The notes under the pieces: generated by a model
Told to the model about the DNA's origin: nothing
What the model saw: the letters and a program-made list of their open reading frames with translations, nothing else
Database searches by the model: none
Shown here: in pieces, positions 35,174 to 43,493 of the stretch
Layout of the letters: every line of letters starts with the position of its first letter
Numbering within the stretch: position 1 is the first letter of the stretch
Program-made: the position numbers and the translations under genes
Assembly (NCBI GenBank): GCA_963707905.1
Contig: CAVPSA010000024.1
Location: 1 to 64,000 of the forward strand
Reading direction: 5' to 3'
Length of the DNA: 64,000 nucleotides
DNA from: DASXKD01 sp963707905
Lineage (GTDB): Bacteria; Actinomycetota; Actinomycetes; Streptosporangiales; Streptosporangiaceae

Positions 35174-36142
35174 CTAGGTTGCCTGGCCGGCTGGCGTGCT
35201 GCGGGGCAGGTGGTTGGCGAGGGTTTGGATGTGCTCGGGCCCGGTGCCACAGCAGCCGCCGATGAGTTGTGCGCCGCACCGGGCCCAGGTGGTGGCGTGC
35301 TGGAGGTATTGGCCGGGCGTCAGGCCGTCGAAGACCCAGTTCGGTGGTGTCCAGCTGCCGGTCTCGGCGTAGGCCCCGATCGGCCCGGTAAAGCACCGGC
35401 GGATGATCTCGATCGCCTCCGGGACCACCTCGGGATCGCTGTGCATCACGGTGACCGCGGCCAGTGCCGGGCTGGCCAGGGCGGCCAGCAGGTCCTCGAA
35501 GCTGCCACCGTCGCCCAGCTCGGGCGGGGTGCCCACGCTGCCGTCGCCGCGGCGGACCGCGGTGATGCCCAGCCACACCGGCAGCCCAGTCTCGGCAGCG
35601 GCTTGCAGGGCGGCACTCCCGTAGCCCCGCGCCCCGATCATCTCCAAGGCGATGAGGTCGGCACCTGCCTGTATCAGCAGTTGTGCCTGCTCGCGGAAGT
35701 CGGCCAGGCCGGGAAAGCGCGGATCGCCCGGGGCCGGATCGCCCGGTGGCGAGCCGGCCTCTCCGGCATCCATCATCGCCGGGCAAAACGACGACATCGA
35801 CCCGGCCACCACCACGGGGCCGGTGGCTGCGGCCTCCCGGGCTGCCAGCGCCGCGCTGACGGCATTGACGTTGGCCTCGGCGACGTGACCGCCGAGACCG
35901 GCCCGCTCCAGCCCGGCACGGCTGGCCGCAAACGTATTCGCGATGATCACCTGTGCGCCGGCGCGGATGTAAGCCTCGTGAACGCGCTGCACCACCTCGG
36001 GCTGCTCCAGGTTCGCCCGGGCGCACCACGCCACCTCATCCATCGGCACACCCTCAGCCTGCAACTGGGTCCCCATGCCGCCATCCACGATCACCACCTC
36101 ACCGGCAGCCAGCCACCCGGACAAGACCTCAGTCACGCCCAT
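35174..36142 (-). CDS. Homocysteine S-methyltransferase family protein
   Basis: 322 residues forming a TIM barrel: VIVDGGMGTQLQAEG at the start and IGGCCGTGPEHI near the end, with the Cys pair that binds zinc together with a third Cys in the central part. Family enzymes move a methyl group from S-methylmethionine or SAM to homocysteine to make methionine (MmuM type). ATG at 36142 is chosen as MGVTEVL begins the barrel. The middle Cys usually seen in GxNC is replaced by a less standard stretch (TVMHSDPEVV), so activity should be treated with caution. Confidence 0.8.
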   Translation of the reverse strand: MGVTEVLSGWLAAGEVVIVDGGMGTQLQAEGVPMDEVAWCARANLEQPEVVQRVHEAYIRAGAQVIIANTFAASRAGLERAGLGGHVAEANVNAVSAALAAREAAATGPVVVAGSMSSFCPAMMDAGEAGSPPGDPAPGDPRFPGLADFREQAQLLIQAGADLIALEMIGARGYGSAALQAAAETGLPVWLGITAVRRGDGSVGTPPELGDGGSFEDLLAALASPALAAVTVMHSDPEVVPEAIEIIRRCFTGPIGAYAETGSWTPPNWVFDGLTPGQYLQHATTWARCGAQLIGGCCGTGPEHIQTLANHLPRSTPAGQAT

Positions 36143-36155
36143 CCCCGGCCTCCTT

Positions 36156-36288
36156 CCAGCCGTCGGCGAGCTCGAACTCACCGGCGAAGCACGCACCGTC
36201 CCCCGGAGACCACGGCCTGGCCATCATCACCTACACCGAAGTGGCGCCGATCACGGCTTGCATCCCAGTCCGCACCATCCTGGGGTAA
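36156..36288 (+). pseudogene. Possible relic of an MmyB-type XRE regulator
   Basis: PAVGELELTGEARTVP followed, one frame away, by GDHGLAIITYTEVAP resembles the end of the MmyB ligand-binding domain (HPVVGELTLxYExLELPGDPGLxLxVYTAEPG). Only about 28 codons are recognisable and no helix-turn-helix part remains. Overlaps the end of the opposing methyltransferase gene. Confidence 0.35.
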
Positions 36289-37090
36289 TCCGGTTGCTTT
36301 CAACGGAGGGCCGCCAGCGCCGCAGTTCCACCAGCCCCGGCTCGACCATCTCCAAGCCGTCGAAAAACCGCAGAACCTCGGCATGATTGCGGTGGGTGTA
36401 CTGCTGGTGACTGATACGGTTCACCCGGTCCCGCGACTCGTCCAGCTTCTCCCGTTCCAGGTCGGCGGCGATATGCGAGATGGCCAGGTAACTTCCCGAT
36501 GGCACCGTCTTCATGATCCGGGCCACGATTTCGTACGGACGGTCCTCGTCGCCGATCGCGTGCAGTATCGCGAGCATCGTCACGGCCACGGGCTTGGAGA
36601 AGTCCAGGGTGTGGGCTGCCTCCCGCAAGATTGTCCCGGTATCGCGCAGATCAGCGTCGATGTAGTCGGTCGCGCCTTCCGGGGCGCTGGTCAGCAGGGC
36701 GCGCGCGTGGGAGAGCACCACGGGGTCGTAATCGACATACACCACCCGGCAATCGGGCGCCACCTGCTGTGCGACCTCATGGGTGTTGCCAGCTGTTGGG
36801 ATGCCGGTGCCGATGTCCAGGAACTGCCGGATACCACAGTCACCGGCCAGGTGGCGCACCAGGCGGGCGAGGAACGCCCGGTTCGCCCGTGCCAAGTGAG
36901 CCATGCCCGGGTAGGCCCCAAGCGCCTCCTCCGCGGCCTTACGGTCAGCGGCGAAATTGTCCTTGCCTCCCAGCCAGTAGTCATACATCCGGGCCTGATG
37001 CGCGACGCTGGTATCAAAGGCGGGGCGCCCGATCAGCCGGGCGGGAGTACCGTCATGCCCGCGCGCCGGCGATCCACCTTCGTTCGTCAC
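36251..37090 (-). CDS. SAM-dependent methyltransferase, DUF574/SAM_adeno type
   Basis: 279 residues. FDTSVAHQARMYDYWLGGKD (about 26-45) is the family's N-terminal signature, followed by the SAM site FLDIGTGIPTAGNTHEVAQQ and YVDYDPVVLSHARALL. The family is abundant in actinomycetes, often next to XRE regulators; natural substrates are unknown. GTG at 37090 is preferred because GGAAGG lies 8-13 nt upstream. An XRE-type relic adjoins its 3' end. Confidence 0.88.
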   Translation of the reverse strand: MTNEGGSPARGHDGTPARLIGRPAFDTSVAHQARMYDYWLGGKDNFAADRKAAEEALGAYPGMAHLARANRAFLARLVRHLAGDCGIRQFLDIGTGIPTAGNTHEVAQQVAPDCRVVYVDYDPVVLSHARALLTSAPEGATDYIDADLRDTGTILREAAHTLDFSKPVAVTMLAILHAIGDEDRPYEIVARIMKTVPSGSYLAISHIAADLEREKLDESRDRVNRISHQQYTHRNHAEVLRFFDGLEMVEPGLVELRRWRPSVESNRITPGWCGLGCKP

Positions 37091-37289
37091 TAGCGCACCT
37101 TCCTTGCCCGGCAGGATGAGCGGCGACGTGGCCTGCGGCCAGGTGCCCAACGGTCTGCGCCAACCGGGCTGCCATGCTACATCCAGGCACCGGGCCCGCT
37201 GACGACGCTACGGCCTCCACTGGCTCATCGGGTTCGAGGGCGACGAGAGCGACTGAACGCCGAGGGCGGCGCAGCTTGTGCTGTTACCT

Positions 37290-38408
37290 CTAGCGAGCGT
37301 GGCTGGTGACCCAGGCTGTGATCAGGTCGGCCGTCTGCGCCCGTGCGGCATCCGGTTCTTGCAGGTAGTGGTCGGCCTTGATGAACTCCAGCGTTTTGCC
37401 CGGCGCGGCGATGGCGTCATACAAGGTGCGGGCGTCACTCGCGTAGACGCACGCGTCGGCCGTGGCATGCACGACCAGTGCCGGAAGGGTGATGCGGGCC
37501 AAGTGCGGTGCGGCGGTGCACTGCGATGTGCGCAGGCTCCACATTGACAGCCAGGTGCGCAGCGTGCTGACGGTGCCTACGCCGAACACACCATAGTTCG
37601 CCTTCACCGGGTCGCCGAGGTAACACCAGTTGGGCCGCCGGTCCGACGGCTCGATCGTCGGATCGATCATGCGCAGGTCGGCCCAGCTGCGTGGGGTCGT
37701 GAACAGCCGGTCCCGGCAGCGTGTCCCGGCCAGCCGCGCCAGCTCACCCAGCACCCAGTCGGTAATGCGCTCGTTGCGGGCGCGCTGCGCGGCGCGGTAG
37801 CGGCGCTGGAATTCCGTGCTGTAGGGCGGCCCGTTGGCCGGGTTGAAGGGGTCAAGGCCGGGGTCAGCGGACAGCGGATCGTTCTCGTCGGTGACCGACG
37901 GGTCGAGCCAGGCCGTCAGCACCTCCGGCCGCCCCGAATGCGCGGCCAGCGCGATGAAAAGGTCACCCGGCGGCAGGTCCTCGATCGCGGCCAGCGGCCG
38001 CATGCCGGCGACCGGAGTGACGTTCGGCTCCACCGCCTGCGACTGGTAGGCCGCCATCAGCGAGCCGCCGCCGGAATTACCCAGCAGAACGACCTGGCGG
38101 GCGCCAGCCTGCTCGCGCAGCCAGCGCACGCCGACGCCGATCTCGGCGAGCGCGTGGTCGAGCAGGAAGTGCGCCTCGCTGCCGCGGAACCGGGTGTTCC
38201 AGCCGAGGAACCCGAAGCCCCGCTGGGCCAGGAGGCTGGCCAGGTAGTGCTCGGAGAAGTCCACGTTGTAGTGCGTGGCGATGAACGCGGTCGCCGGCCA
38301 GGTACCAGCCGGCCGGTGATAGATGCCCTGGCACGGATGACCGCCCGCGCCGGCCCGTCCCACCACGGGCGACGGCAGCCCGATGAATTCCCTGACGATC
38401 CCGGCCAT
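37290..38408 (-). CDS. Alpha/beta hydrolase
   Basis: 372 residues. ATAFIATHYNVDFSEHYLA begins the fold; nucleophile elbow GNSGGG (about 107-112, Ser109); a helical lid of about 120 residues (DENDPLSADPGLDPFNPANG); late VVHATADACVY supplies the acid and DHYLQEP the His. Complete catalytic triad, so an esterase or C-C hydrolase. It is divergent from the VOC-TetR genes with an 11-bp palindrome between, suggesting a shared regulon for breaking down a lipid or aromatic compound. Confidence 0.82.
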   Translation of the reverse strand: MAGIVREFIGLPSPVVGRAGAGGHPCQGIYHRPAGTWPATAFIATHYNVDFSEHYLASLLAQRGFGFLGWNTRFRGSEAHFLLDHALAEIGVGVRWLREQAGARQVVLLGNSGGGSLMAAYQSQAVEPNVTPVAGMRPLAAIEDLPPGDLFIALAAHSGRPEVLTAWLDPSVTDENDPLSADPGLDPFNPANGPPYSTEFQRRYRAAQRARNERITDWVLGELARLAGTRCRDRLFTTPRSWADLRMIDPTIEPSDRRPNWCYLGDPVKANYGVFGVGTVSTLRTWLSMWSLRTSQCTAAPHLARITLPALVVHATADACVYASDARTLYDAIAAPGKTLEFIKADHYLQEPDAARAQTADLITAWVTSHAR

Positions 38409-38471
38409 CGGCCACTCCGATCCGCTGCCTGGCCAGCTTCGCGCGGCTACGGCGCTCGTGGCGTAAAGCTG

Positions 38472-38482
38472 AAACTGAGTTT
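38472..38482. promoter_or_regulatory. Candidate TetR operator AAACTGAGTTT
   Basis: Odd palindrome AAACT-G-AGTTT, read as GAAAC-TGA-GTTTA, lies midway between the divergent hydrolase (38408) and VOC (38549) starts in an AT-rich patch. It resembles the GAAAC-N2-4-GTTTC sites of acyl-CoA-responsive TetR repressors such as PsrA. The TetR gene at 39209 is the likely binder. Confidence 0.45.
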
Positions 38483-38548
38483 AGATTTAGTTGTTGCCCG
38501 GCGGCCAGGTTGGGCGGCAGTGAGCTCGCCGGAACCGAGGGAGGACCG

Positions 38549-39115
38549 ATGGAGTGGCGGAACGAGGAGTTCGACCTCGGCGGTGTCAATCACCTGGCGC
38601 TTGTCTGCTCGGACATGAAGCGGACCGTCCAGTTCTACACGCAGGTGCTCGGCATGAGGCTGATCAAGACGCTCGACTTGCCAGGCGGCGCTGGCCAGCA
38701 CTTCTTCTTCGACATGGGCGGCCGCAACGCTCTTGCGTTCTTCTGGTTCCCCGACGCTCCCGACCCCGTGCCTGGCGTCTCCGCGCCGGTGACCGTGCCA
38801 GGGCTAGGCGAGTGGACCAGCGCGGTCGGCTCGATGAACCATGTGGCGTTCGATGTGCCCGAAGAGCGGTTCGGAGAGTACCGGGCCAAGCTGAAGGCCA
38901 AGGGCATCCGGGTCAGCCCCATCATCGATCATGACGACAGCGAGTCGGGGGTGGCCAGGGAATTGCACCCGGGTGTCTTCGTCCGCTCGTTCTACTTCCA
39001 GGACCCCGACGGGATTCTGCTGGAGTTCGCCTGCTGGCGGCGGGCCATGGGCCAGCCAGGCGACGTACGGCACGAGCCCAAGACCGCGGCCGACCGGGCC
39101 GGCGTGCGGGTCTAG
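38549..39115 (+). CDS. VOC-family (glyoxalase/ring-cleavage dioxygenase) protein
   Basis: 188 residues with two beta-alpha-beta-beta-beta modules. Metal ligands are visible: His in VNHLALVCSDM (about 16), His in MNHVAFDVPEE (about 93) and Glu in GILLEFACW (about 155). FYTQVLGMRLIKTLDLPGG is typical. Family members act on thiol adducts, catechols or fosfomycin; substrate unknown. GGGAGG 6 nt before the ATG at 38549. It starts an operon with the acyl-CoA-ligase relic and TetR gene. Confidence 0.85.
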   Translation: MEWRNEEFDLGGVNHLALVCSDMKRTVQFYTQVLGMRLIKTLDLPGGAGQHFFFDMGGRNALAFFWFPDAPDPVPGVSAPVTVPGLGEWTSAVGSMNHVAFDVPEERFGEYRAKLKAKGIRVSPIIDHDDSESGVARELHPGVFVRSFYFQDPDGILLEFACWRRAMGQPGDVRHEPKTAADRAGVRV

Positions 39116-39119
39116 GCCG

Positions 39120-39212
39120 GTGCTGCCGCTGCCGCGCCACGCCACCGGGAAGGTGCTGCGTGCCGCGCCGCGCGAGCCGTTCTGGGCCGGGCGGGACAGG
39201 CTGGTTTCATGA
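39120..39212 (+). pseudogene. Acyl-CoA synthetase, C-terminal relic
   Basis: The 30-codon frame reads LPLPRHATGKVLRAA and REPFWAGRDRLVS-stop, the end of AMP-forming acyl-CoA ligases (LPRTATGKVLRxxLRxPFWAG, including the catalytic Lys of TGK). Its TGA overlaps the TetR ATG (ATGA), so the lost ligase was once translationally coupled to the regulator. Confidence 0.65.
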
Positions 39213-39880
39213 CGGCAGCAGGCGCCAGCGCGGCCCCGGCCACCCGGCCGCAGAAGGCGACGCGCAAAGGCCGGCGGACCGACGAGGCGTTCCGCGAGGC
39301 AGCCCGGCTGGTGTTCGCCCGCGACGGCTACCTCAATGCCAGGATCAGCGACATAGCTGCCGCGGCCGGCCGATCAGTGGCCTCCTTCTACAACTACTAC
39401 GACACCAAGGCCGATCTGCTGATCGCGCTGGCCGAAGAATTTCACGCCGAGGCCACCCTCCTCGCAGCCCTGCCCTACCGGGCCGGGCTGCCCCGCGAGG
39501 AGGCGCTGCGCGAGGCGGTGGCCGGTTTCTGGCACACCTACGCCGAGCGGCGCGGCGAGATGATCGGTATCTTCCAGGCCGCCATGATCGAGGGACGGTT
39601 CCGGGACCGGTGGCTGGAACTGCGCGGCGAGGCCATCACACGGATCGCCACCGAAATCCACGCAGCACAGTCAGATGGATACTGTCCCGGTGCCGACCCG
39701 GTTTTGACCGCCTCGGCGCTGTCAGCGATGCTGGAGCATTTCTGCTACATCTGGCTCGGCCAAGGCGGCGAGAAGGACGTCCCTTTCGACCCCGGCCGGG
39801 CACTGGACGCACTGGCCACCATCTGGGTCAAAGCCGTCTACTGGCGGGATGACGATGGTGACCACAACCGCAGATGCTGA
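39209..39880 (+). CDS. TetR-family regulator
   Basis: 223 residues. Helix-turn-helix RRTDEAFREAARLVFARDGY and ISDIAAAAGRSVASFYNYYD (about 23-67), then a ligand domain with WHTYAERRGEMIGIFQAAM and a C-terminal tetracyclin-repressor-like bundle. Preceded by an acyl-CoA-ligase relic in the same operon and by a PsrA-like palindrome upstream, so control by an acyl-CoA or related ligand is inferred. No own Shine-Dalgarno; coupled start. Confidence 0.85.
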   Translation: MTAAGASAAPATRPQKATRKGRRTDEAFREAARLVFARDGYLNARISDIAAAAGRSVASFYNYYDTKADLLIALAEEFHAEATLLAALPYRAGLPREEALREAVAGFWHTYAERRGEMIGIFQAAMIEGRFRDRWLELRGEAITRIATEIHAAQSDGYCPGADPVLTASALSAMLEHFCYIWLGQGGEKDVPFDPGRALDALATIWVKAVYWRDDDGDHNRRC

Positions 39881-39908
39881 GGTGGCAGAAGAGGTTTTGC
39901 CTTCCTGG

Positions 39909-41096
39909 CTAGGGCAGCGGCATCATTCCGTGCTCGGGGAAGACGGCCGCCCTGGTGGCCACGATGGCCCGGTCGAGCGGATCTGCTGGGTCGTACCCGG
40001 ACTCGAAGCGGACATATTCTGTCTCGGCGCCTTCGGTCATGGACTCGGGTACGGGGCGGCCGGTGCGGCGGGACGCGTGCTCGCGCCAGGCGGCCGGGAT
40101 GCGGGCGCCGGGGTCGATCGGATGCCCAGCGGCCTCCGCCAGCAGGTGCGCCCAGGTCCTGGGGACGACCTGGAGCAGCTCGTAACCGCCTCCCCCGGTG
40201 AGGAGCCAGCGGCCGCCGGCGACCTGGTGGGCCAGTTCGTGGATCGCGGTGTGCGCGGTGCGCTGCGCGTCGATGGACAGCTGCAGGCCGGCCAGGGGAT
40301 CGAGCCGGTGGGTATCACAGCCGTGCTGGCTGACCAGGATCGCTGGCCGGAACGCGCGCAACAGCGGCGGCACCACCGCGTGGAAGGCGCGCAGCCACCC
40401 GGCGTCCCCGGTCCCGGTCGGCAGCGCCACGTTCACCGCTGATCCCGGCGCTTCTGGCCCGCCTGTCTCGGACGGCAGGCCGGTGCCGGGGAACAGCGCC
40501 GCCGGATGCTGATGCAGGCTGATCGTCAGCACCCGCGGATCGTCATAGAAGGCGGCCTGCACCCCGTCGCCGTGGTGCACGTCGACGTCGACGTAGGCGA
40601 CCCGCTCCGCGCCCTGCCGCAGCAGCCAGGCGATCGCGACTGCCGGGTCGTTGTACACGCAGAAACCGCTCGCGTTGCCGCGCATCGCGTGGTGCAGCCC
40701 GCCCGCGATGCTCGCGCCATGCTGCGCCGCGCCGGTCCAGACCGCACGGGCTGCCGCCAGGGTCGCTCCCGCCACCAGTGCGGACGCGTCGTGCATTCCG
40801 GGGAACACCGGGTCATCGTCGGTGCCGAGGCCGAAGAAAGCCAGCACGGGGGAGTCCGGCCGGTCCCCGCTCGCCCGCCGCACCTCCGCGATGTAGAGCG
40901 GGTCATGCACCAGCTCAAGCTCCGCGTCAGTGGCCGGAGGCGGACACTCGACCGACACCCCGGCCTCAGCAAACAAGCCGAAGGCCTGCGCCAGCTCGAT
41001 CGTCAGCTCAACCCGGGCCGGCGCCATCGGATGGCCGGCCCCGAAGTCATATCCGGCCAGCCGCTCGTCCCAGGCCACATACAGCGTGCAGGCCAT
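39909..41096 (-). CDS. acuC: AcuC-like histone-deacetylase-family protein
   Basis: 395 residues. YDFGAGHPMAPARVELT at the start, GGLHHAMRGNASGFCVYNDP with the catalytic His pair, YVDVDVHHGDGVQ (zinc Asp and His) and QHGCDTHRLDPLAGL define the arginase/deacetylase fold. AcuC proteins deacetylate and so reactivate acetyl-CoA synthetase. All zinc ligands are present. ATG at 41096 (MACTLYVAWD) is chosen for the GGAGGG 7 nt upstream. No acetyl-CoA synthetase gene is nearby. Confidence 0.88.
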   Translation of the reverse strand: MACTLYVAWDERLAGYDFGAGHPMAPARVELTIELAQAFGLFAEAGVSVECPPPATDAELELVHDPLYIAEVRRASGDRPDSPVLAFFGLGTDDDPVFPGMHDASALVAGATLAAARAVWTGAAQHGASIAGGLHHAMRGNASGFCVYNDPAVAIAWLLRQGAERVAYVDVDVHHGDGVQAAFYDDPRVLTISLHQHPAALFPGTGLPSETGGPEAPGSAVNVALPTGTGDAGWLRAFHAVVPPLLRAFRPAILVSQHGCDTHRLDPLAGLQLSIDAQRTAHTAIHELAHQVAGGRWLLTGGGGYELLQVVPRTWAHLLAEAAGHPIDPGARIPAAWREHASRRTGRPVPESMTEGAETEYVRFESGYDPADPLDRAIVATRAAVFPEHGMMPLP

Positions 41097-41254
41097 CCGC
41101 CACCCTCCAGTCATGCGAACCCGGAGAGCTTGATCGCGGACCTCATCGGGATCTTCCTCAGCGGGCCAGCCAGCGGCTGGCCTCCACGGCACCTGGCCAG
41201 CTGGCCACTGCGCCGCCTGATCCCGGTCCCGTCAACTTACATTCGCAATTCTAT

Positions 41255-41453
41255 ACTAGCAATAAAATTCTAGAAATTAATACTCAGCTCGACCATGAGG
41301 TCAGCCGCCCGCATCGGCCCCATACCGTTCCTGTCGAACGCGGCCGCGTCCGGGTCACACGTGATGTAACAGCAGGCCGGGGCGCAACTGGTCAGGAAAC
41401 TCCAGCTCTCCACCCCTTCAGGAGCATCAAATTTCTAGAAAAATATTGCTAGT
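41255..41453. repeat. AT-rich imperfect inverted repeats flanking a GC-rich core
   Basis: Left arm 41255-41281 and right arm 41426-41453 are inverted copies sharing ACTAGCAATA and TTCTAGAAATT (which includes the palindrome TTCTAGAA). Arms are about 20-25% GC in a 70% GC region and enclose 144 bp. Could be a miniature mobile element or paired operators in the 41097-41583 gap. No target duplication was seen. Confidence 0.65.
41270..41413 (-). CDS. Small Cys-rich ORF between inverted repeats (uncertain)
   Basis: A 47-codon frame from GTG 41413 to TAG 41270 reads VESWSFLTSCAPACCYITCD then PDAAAFDRNGMG and ends DLMVELSINF. Four cysteines cluster within 11 residues. GC at third positions is about 75%, lower than in neighbours. 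Its stop lies inside the left inverted repeat. There is no clear ribosome site apart from GAAGGG adjoining the start. It may be a peptide precursor, a domain fragment or noise. Confidence 0.3.
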   Translation of the reverse strand: MESWSFLTSCAPACCYITCDPDAAAFDRNGMGPMRAADLMVELSINF

Positions 41454-41583
41454 TTACTATTTCAAGTATAGCTTAGAGGCAGGCACCGGGAAACAGCTGC
41501 CGGAAAGCGCGAGATGCCACGTCCGCGAAGGGACCGGCCAAGGTCTCAACGACCCGGGTCCCACTCGCGAAGGAAGTAATCTC

Positions 41584-43107
41584 ATGACCGAACCAGCGGC
41601 ACCACACGTCACAGCCGGCACGCTGCCGTCCCCGTCAGCCGATGGCTCCACCCGGCTCCCGGCCACGCCGCGGGCACTCCAGCCCGGGCGGCTGCACGAG
41701 GTCGTTGTGCCCGGGACCCCGGTCGCCGTGCTCGAGCCGGTCATCGGCGCCGAGCCATACGCGCGGCTGGTCACCGCGGCCGCCCGGTTCCGGGACAGCC
41801 TGGGGCAGCGGACCATCTGGAACGTCAACTCGACCGCGGTCGGCGGCGGGGTCGCTGAGATGCTGCAAGTGCTCGTGGGGTACATCGCGGGCCTGGACAT
41901 CGCGGTCCGCTGGACGGTGATCGGCGGCGACCCGGACTTCTTCGCGATCACCAAGAGGCTGCACAACCAGATTCACGGCCAGGCCGGCGGCGCCGGGCCG
42001 CTGAGCAGGGCTGACGCCAGCCATTACGGCCAGGTCCTGGCCGCGAATGCGGACGAGCTGCTCAGGCAGGTGCGCCCGGGCGACATCGTGCTGCTCCATG
42101 ACCCGCAGACCGCCGGCTTGGCGGCACCCCTGGCCGGGGCCGGCGCGCGGGTGGTGTGGCGCTGTCACATCGGCGTGGACTGGCAGAACGACACCACCCG
42201 CGCGGCCTGGGATTTCCTGCGGCCATATCTGGCGCCCGCGCACGCCTTCGTTTTCACCCGGCGGCAGTACGTGCCGCCGTGGATCCCCCCGCAGCAAGCC
42301 TGGATCATCCCGCCGTCCATCGACCCGTTCTCCGCGAAGAACCAGCAACTCGACGACGCCACGGTACGGGCGATCCTGGCCACCATCGGAGTCTTGGACG
42401 GCGAGCCGCCCCGGGCACCGGGGCGTTTCGCGCGCCGCGACGGCACGGCCGGGGAAGTCACCCGCGCCGGGCTGGTGACGGGCGAGGTCAGGCTCGGCCC
42501 GGCCGATCCTGTTGTCGTGCAGGTCTCGCGCTGGGACCGGCTCAAGGACATGTCCGGTGTCATGCGCGGCTTCGCCGAGCACATAGTGCCCGGCGGCGCC
42601 GGGCACCTGATGCTCGTCGGCCCCATGATGAGCGAGGTTGCCGATGATCCTGAGGGCGCTCTCGTCCTGGCTGAATGCGTGGCGCAGTGGCGGAGCCTGC
42701 CCGCAGCCGCCCGCGCGCGGGTGCTGCTGGTGACGTTGCCGCTTGATGACGTCGAGGAGAACGCGGCGATGGTCAACGCGATCCAGCGTCATGCGCAGGT
42801 GGTCGTACAGAAGAGCCTCGCCGAGGGATTCGGGCTGACCGTGGCCGAAGGCATGTGGAAGGGACGCCCGGTGGTCGGCTCGGCCGTCGGCGGAATACTG
42901 GACCAGGTCGTCGACGGCACCGGCGTCCTGCTGCCCGACCCGGCCGATCTGGCCGCATTCGGGTCGGCGGTGCGGCAGCTGCTCGACAGCCCCGACGACG
43001 CGAGGCTCATGGGCAAAGCAGGCAAGGAGCACATCCGGGAGAATTACGTCGGCGACCGCCACCTAGCACGGTGGGCGCAGCTCATCGACGCGATCATGGG
43101 CGACTAA
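41584..43107 (+). CDS. Trehalose-synthase (TreT-like) GT4 glycosyltransferase
   Basis: 507 residues. IWNVNSTAVGGGVAEMLQVL and VIGGDPDFFAITKRLHN (about 80-130) are hallmarks of TreT; HDPQTAGL and WRCHIGVDWQN follow; the C-terminal Rossmann half has VSRWDRLKDMSGVMRGF and nucleotide-sugar-binding EGFGLTVAEGMWKGRP with two Glu spaced 8 apart. TreT joins nucleoside-diphospho-glucose and glucose to trehalose. GAAGGAAG lies 8-15 nt before the ATG. An insertion near 300-330 (GDGEPPRAPGRFARR-like) is unusual. Monocistronic. Confidence 0.85.
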   Translation: MTEPAAPHVTAGTLPSPSADGSTRLPATPRALQPGRLHEVVVPGTPVAVLEPVIGAEPYARLVTAAARFRDSLGQRTIWNVNSTAVGGGVAEMLQVLVGYIAGLDIAVRWTVIGGDPDFFAITKRLHNQIHGQAGGAGPLSRADASHYGQVLAANADELLRQVRPGDIVLLHDPQTAGLAAPLAGAGARVVWRCHIGVDWQNDTTRAAWDFLRPYLAPAHAFVFTRRQYVPPWIPPQQAWIIPPSIDPFSAKNQQLDDATVRAILATIGVLDGEPPRAPGRFARRDGTAGEVTRAGLVTGEVRLGPADPVVVQVSRWDRLKDMSGVMRGFAEHIVPGGAGHLMLVGPMMSEVADDPEGALVLAECVAQWRSLPAAARARVLLVTLPLDDVEENAAMVNAIQRHAQVVVQKSLAEGFGLTVAEGMWKGRPVVGSAVGGILDQVVDGTGVLLPDPADLAAFGSAVRQLLDSPDDARLMGKAGKEHIRENYVGDRHLARWAQLIDAIMGD

Positions 43108-43116
43108 AGTTCTTCA

Positions 43117-43269
43117 ATGGCGGGGGTTATGGCTGGTGACGGCTGGCGCATGGTGCGGGTATGCCGGTGTCATGAGGGCCGATGGTGGTGGCTGACCGCG
43201 GCTGAGCGGGAGCCACAGCAGGCGGCCGAGATCGTGGACCGCCAGCTGGACCGGGTCTTCGGCGCCTGA
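43117..43269 (+). CDS. Small hypothetical protein
   Basis: 50 codons, 9 nt after the glycosyltransferase stop. ATG at 43117 or, with GGCGGGGG before it, at 43129. Sequence has GWRMVRVCRCHEGRWWW and AEIVDRQLDRVFGA, a basic Cys/Trp-rich start and an amphipathic helix. No family recognised; codon bias is gene-like and position suggests co-transcription. Confidence 0.45.
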   Translation: MAGVMAGDGWRMVRVCRCHEGRWWWLTAAEREPQQAAEIVDRQLDRVFGA

Positions 43270-43449
43270 GACCACTCCACCCCCACTCGAGCCACGAGCA
43301 GGCTCCACTGCCCGCAGCGAGCCGCCCGTCAGGCGGAAGCGCTCCCGTGGGGCACCCGGCGCAACCAGTCTCCTCTTCGGCCGTGCGCCGATCCTTGTTT
43401 GCGGTGGCGCCCTCTGACGCCGCCGCAAACGGGCGCGTCCCGTCCAGGG

Positions 43450-43493
43450 TTGCGGAAGTTGTTCAGCTGAACTAATATCTTGTTCATGCGAAC
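43450..43493 (+). promoter_or_regulatory. Promoter and twin operators of the TetR-hydrolase operon
   Basis: -35 TTGCGG (43450-43455), 17-bp spacer, -10 TAATAT (43473-43478). Two GTTC-N4-GAAC sites, GTTCAGCTGAAC (43461-43472, perfect palindrome) and GTTCATGCGAAC (43482-43493), flank the -10 with centres 21 bp apart. The ATG at 43486 is 8 nt after the -10, so the mRNA is probably leaderless. Repressor binding would block the start. Confidence 0.7.

Noticed and set aside
37091..37289. Possible coding tail YGLHWLIGFEGDESD before 37262
   Set aside because: Only about 15 codons, no start or family match.
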